Shown here piece by piece: positions 21,978-22,802 of a DNA stretch of 22,802 bases; the stretch's first letter is position 1; the number at the start of each line of letters is the position of its first letter. Position numbers and translations under genes: made by a program. This DNA comes from a virus, in the IMG/VR virus record IMGVR_UViG_3300033146_001356, positions 1-22,802 of that record, one strand, 5' to 3'. The notes beneath the pieces were generated by a model that searched no databases, had not been told where the DNA came from, and worked only from the letters and a program-made list of their open reading frames with translations.

Positions 21978-22258
21978 TGGAAAAGGTATGTGGCGATTGT
22001 AAATTTTTCACTGGTGAAGAGTGTGATGGTGGAGAATGGGAAGGATCGGAAAAATATGATGATTCTGAAGCCTGTAGAGGTTTTGTGGCAAGGTTTGAAA
22101 TCGTAACATGCCCTTCATGTGAATCTTCTATAAATGTTGCCGATTTCGATGCTGGTGATTTTATAATGTGTATGAGGTGTCATAATCATTTTTCTGTTGA
22201 TTTTGAGGTTACAGAAAATGGTGTGAATGTTCATAAAAAAGTTCTTTGTGAGGAATAG
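21977..22258 (+). CDS. two-module zinc-binding protein, 93 aa
   Basis: Eight cysteines fall in two groups. C5 and C8 (VCGDC) with C16 and C33 form an N-terminal knuckle of the type seen in small phage CxxC proteins. C45-P-S-C48 and C65-M-R-C68 form a classic zinc ribbon with 16 residues between the pairs. The acidic N-terminal half (ECDGGEWEGSEKYDDSEAC) argues against simple DNA binding and for a protein-binding or regulatory role. It is coupled to the upstream gene by a one-base overlap and followed two bases later by another zinc-ribbon gene. Confidence 0.8.
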   Translation: MEKVCGDCKFFTGEECDGGEWEGSEKYDDSEACRGFVARFEIVTCPSCESSINVADFDAGDFIMCMRCHNHFSVDFEVTENGVNVHKKVLCEE

Positions 22259-22260
22259 TC

Positions 22261-22431
22261 ATGGGATATGATGACCACGTTGATGATTTTTATAGTTCTT
22301 CCAGTTGGTTTGATGAAGAAGAACCGATTGAGTGTTGGGAAAACCCATATTTGATTTGTTCTCGGTGTGGGTCTGAAGTTGGTGAAACTGAAAAAAAATG
22401 CGAAGAATGTGGAAAAGAGCTTGACATATAG
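22261..22431 (+). CDS. zinc-ribbon microprotein, 56 aa
   Basis: A short open frame of 56 residues starting MGYDDHVDDF and ending GKELDI. C33-S-R-C36 and C47-E-E-C50 form a compact zinc ribbon, preceded by an acidic tail (WFDEEEPIECWE). AGGAA lies five bases before the ATG, two bases after the preceding stop. Its final codons contain the TTGACA of the next early promoter, so gene end and promoter are interleaved. Such ribbons occur in small phage proteins that bind host polymerase or other proteins, but the partner here is unknown. Confidence 0.75.
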   Translation: MGYDDHVDDFYSSSSWFDEEEPIECWENPYLICSRCGSEVGETEKKCEECGKELDI

Positions 22432-22456
22432 TTAGAAAATGACTATATTATATAAT
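22421..22456 (+). promoter_or_regulatory. early-type promoter 3 (right-hand region)
   Basis: TTGACA (22421-22426), 17 bases, TATATT (22444-22449), with TATAAT overlapping at 22451-22456. The leader GTAAGGGGGGAAAGGTTC is identical over 18 bases to that of promoter 2. The -35 lies in the coding end of the microprotein gene. Confidence 0.82.
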
Positions 22457-22464
22457 GTAAGGGG

Positions 22465-22486
22465 GGAAAGGTTCTTTCCGTTTTTT
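22465..22486 (+). terminator. leader hairpin with T-tract (possible attenuator)
   Basis: GGAAAG (22465-22470) pairs with CTTTCC (22474-22479) around a three-base loop, followed by G and six T residues. It lies only about 5-25 bases into the promoter 3 transcript and before the gene start at 22513, so it could attenuate that transcript or protect its 5' end. Confidence 0.45.
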
Positions 22487-22512
22487 CTTTGGATTTAATT
22501 GAGGTAATTATC

Positions 22513-22802
22513 ATGAGTGCTGATTATTTTGAAGCATGGGCTAAAGGTGAAACTGCTGAAGAGGCGTTTAAAAACGCAGTAAAAGATGCGACTGAACATT
22601 ATGGAAAACGTTCTTATACTGGTTCAGTTAAAGAAAAAGATGGTTTTTATATAGTGAAATGTCGTAAAGGTATGAAAGCTGTTCGTGCAAAACTTGATGC
22701 TCTTCTTGATGAATATAATGATACTGGAAGTTATGAAGGCGATTTGGCCTGTATGGAAAAATGGGATGATGCCGGGTGTATCAACGTTAAAAAGGGTGAA
22801 TG
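22513..22802 (+). CDS. conserved phage hypothetical protein (3' end at or beyond window)
   Basis: An open frame of 96 codons that runs to the window edge without a stop. It begins MSADYFEAWAKGETAEEAFK, with NAVKDATEHYGKRSYTGSVK and EKDGFYIVKCRKGM following. The YTGS-x-x-EKD block resembles a small uncharacterised protein of phages and mobile elements that is often found near the family encoded at 21576. GAGG lies nine bases before the ATG. The final two bases (TG) could be the start of TGA, so it may be almost complete. Function is unknown. Confidence 0.7.
   Translation, partial: MSADYFEAWAKGETAEEAFKNAVKDATEHYGKRSYTGSVKEKDGFYIVKCRKGMKAVRAKLDALLDEYNDTGSYEGDLACMEKWDDAGCINVKKGE

Noticed and set aside
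1-22802. tRNA genes, CRISPR arrays, insertion sequences or homing endonucleases
   Set aside because: I found no cloverleaf-like sequence, no spaced direct repeats, no transposase and no GIY-YIG or HNH motif. A covariance-model tRNA search would be needed to be certain.

Overview
This window is a segment of an AT-rich, T4-like contractile-tailed phage genome (class Caudoviricetes). The evidence is a long run of recognisable T4 core proteins in T4 order: tail sheath (18), tail tube (19), portal (20), prohead core (67, possibly 68), prohead protease (21), scaffold (22) and major capsid (23). These are followed by recombination and replication genes uvsY, uvsW, late sigma factor 55, 47, 46, sliding clamp 45, clamp loader 44/62 and regA. 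The host is not identifiable. Promoters with TTGACA -35 boxes imply a bacterial sigma70-type polymerase early in infection, and TATAAATA boxes before late genes imply gp55-directed late transcription.

Layout. Positions 1-964 hold the tail of an unidentified gene and a P-loop (zeta-toxin-like) kinase. Positions 954-1564 are a small island on the minus strand: two hypothetical genes with their own early-type promoter. Positions 1582-10634 are the virion module, with TATAAATA late boxes upstream of 18, 20 and 22 and hairpins or terminators after 18, after the gene following 19, and after 23. Positions 10640-21095 are a long, tightly coupled replication, recombination and regulation operon, mostly with overlapping stop/start codons. 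It contains a tail-tube-fold gene at its front and a dUTPase plus two unknown genes at its end, and it closes with a strong intrinsic terminator at 21134-21164. From 21176 to the window end is an early accessory region of small genes under repeated TTGACA...TATATTATATAATG promoters, including two zinc-ribbon microproteins and a partial last gene.

How the genes work together. gp55 encoded here should direct polymerase to the TATAAATA boxes, and it normally needs the gp45 clamp loaded by gp44/62, both also encoded here. gp46/47, UvsY and UvsW form the recombination-dependent replication apparatus. gp20/67/21/22/23 assemble and mature the head. The gp21 protease may also act on two non-structural proteins (80-964 and 20487-21095), because both begin with a sequence resembling the T4 capsid-targeting peptide followed by an (I/L)xE cleavage site. 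That possibility of kinase and unknown cargo packaged in the head and delivered to the host is the most interesting lead. Others are a six-fold GxGY repeat insertion in the sheath, an Ig-like tail-associated protein, a promoter embedded in the terminator after gene 23, and an early promoter family with a symmetric -10 region and G-rich leader hairpins.
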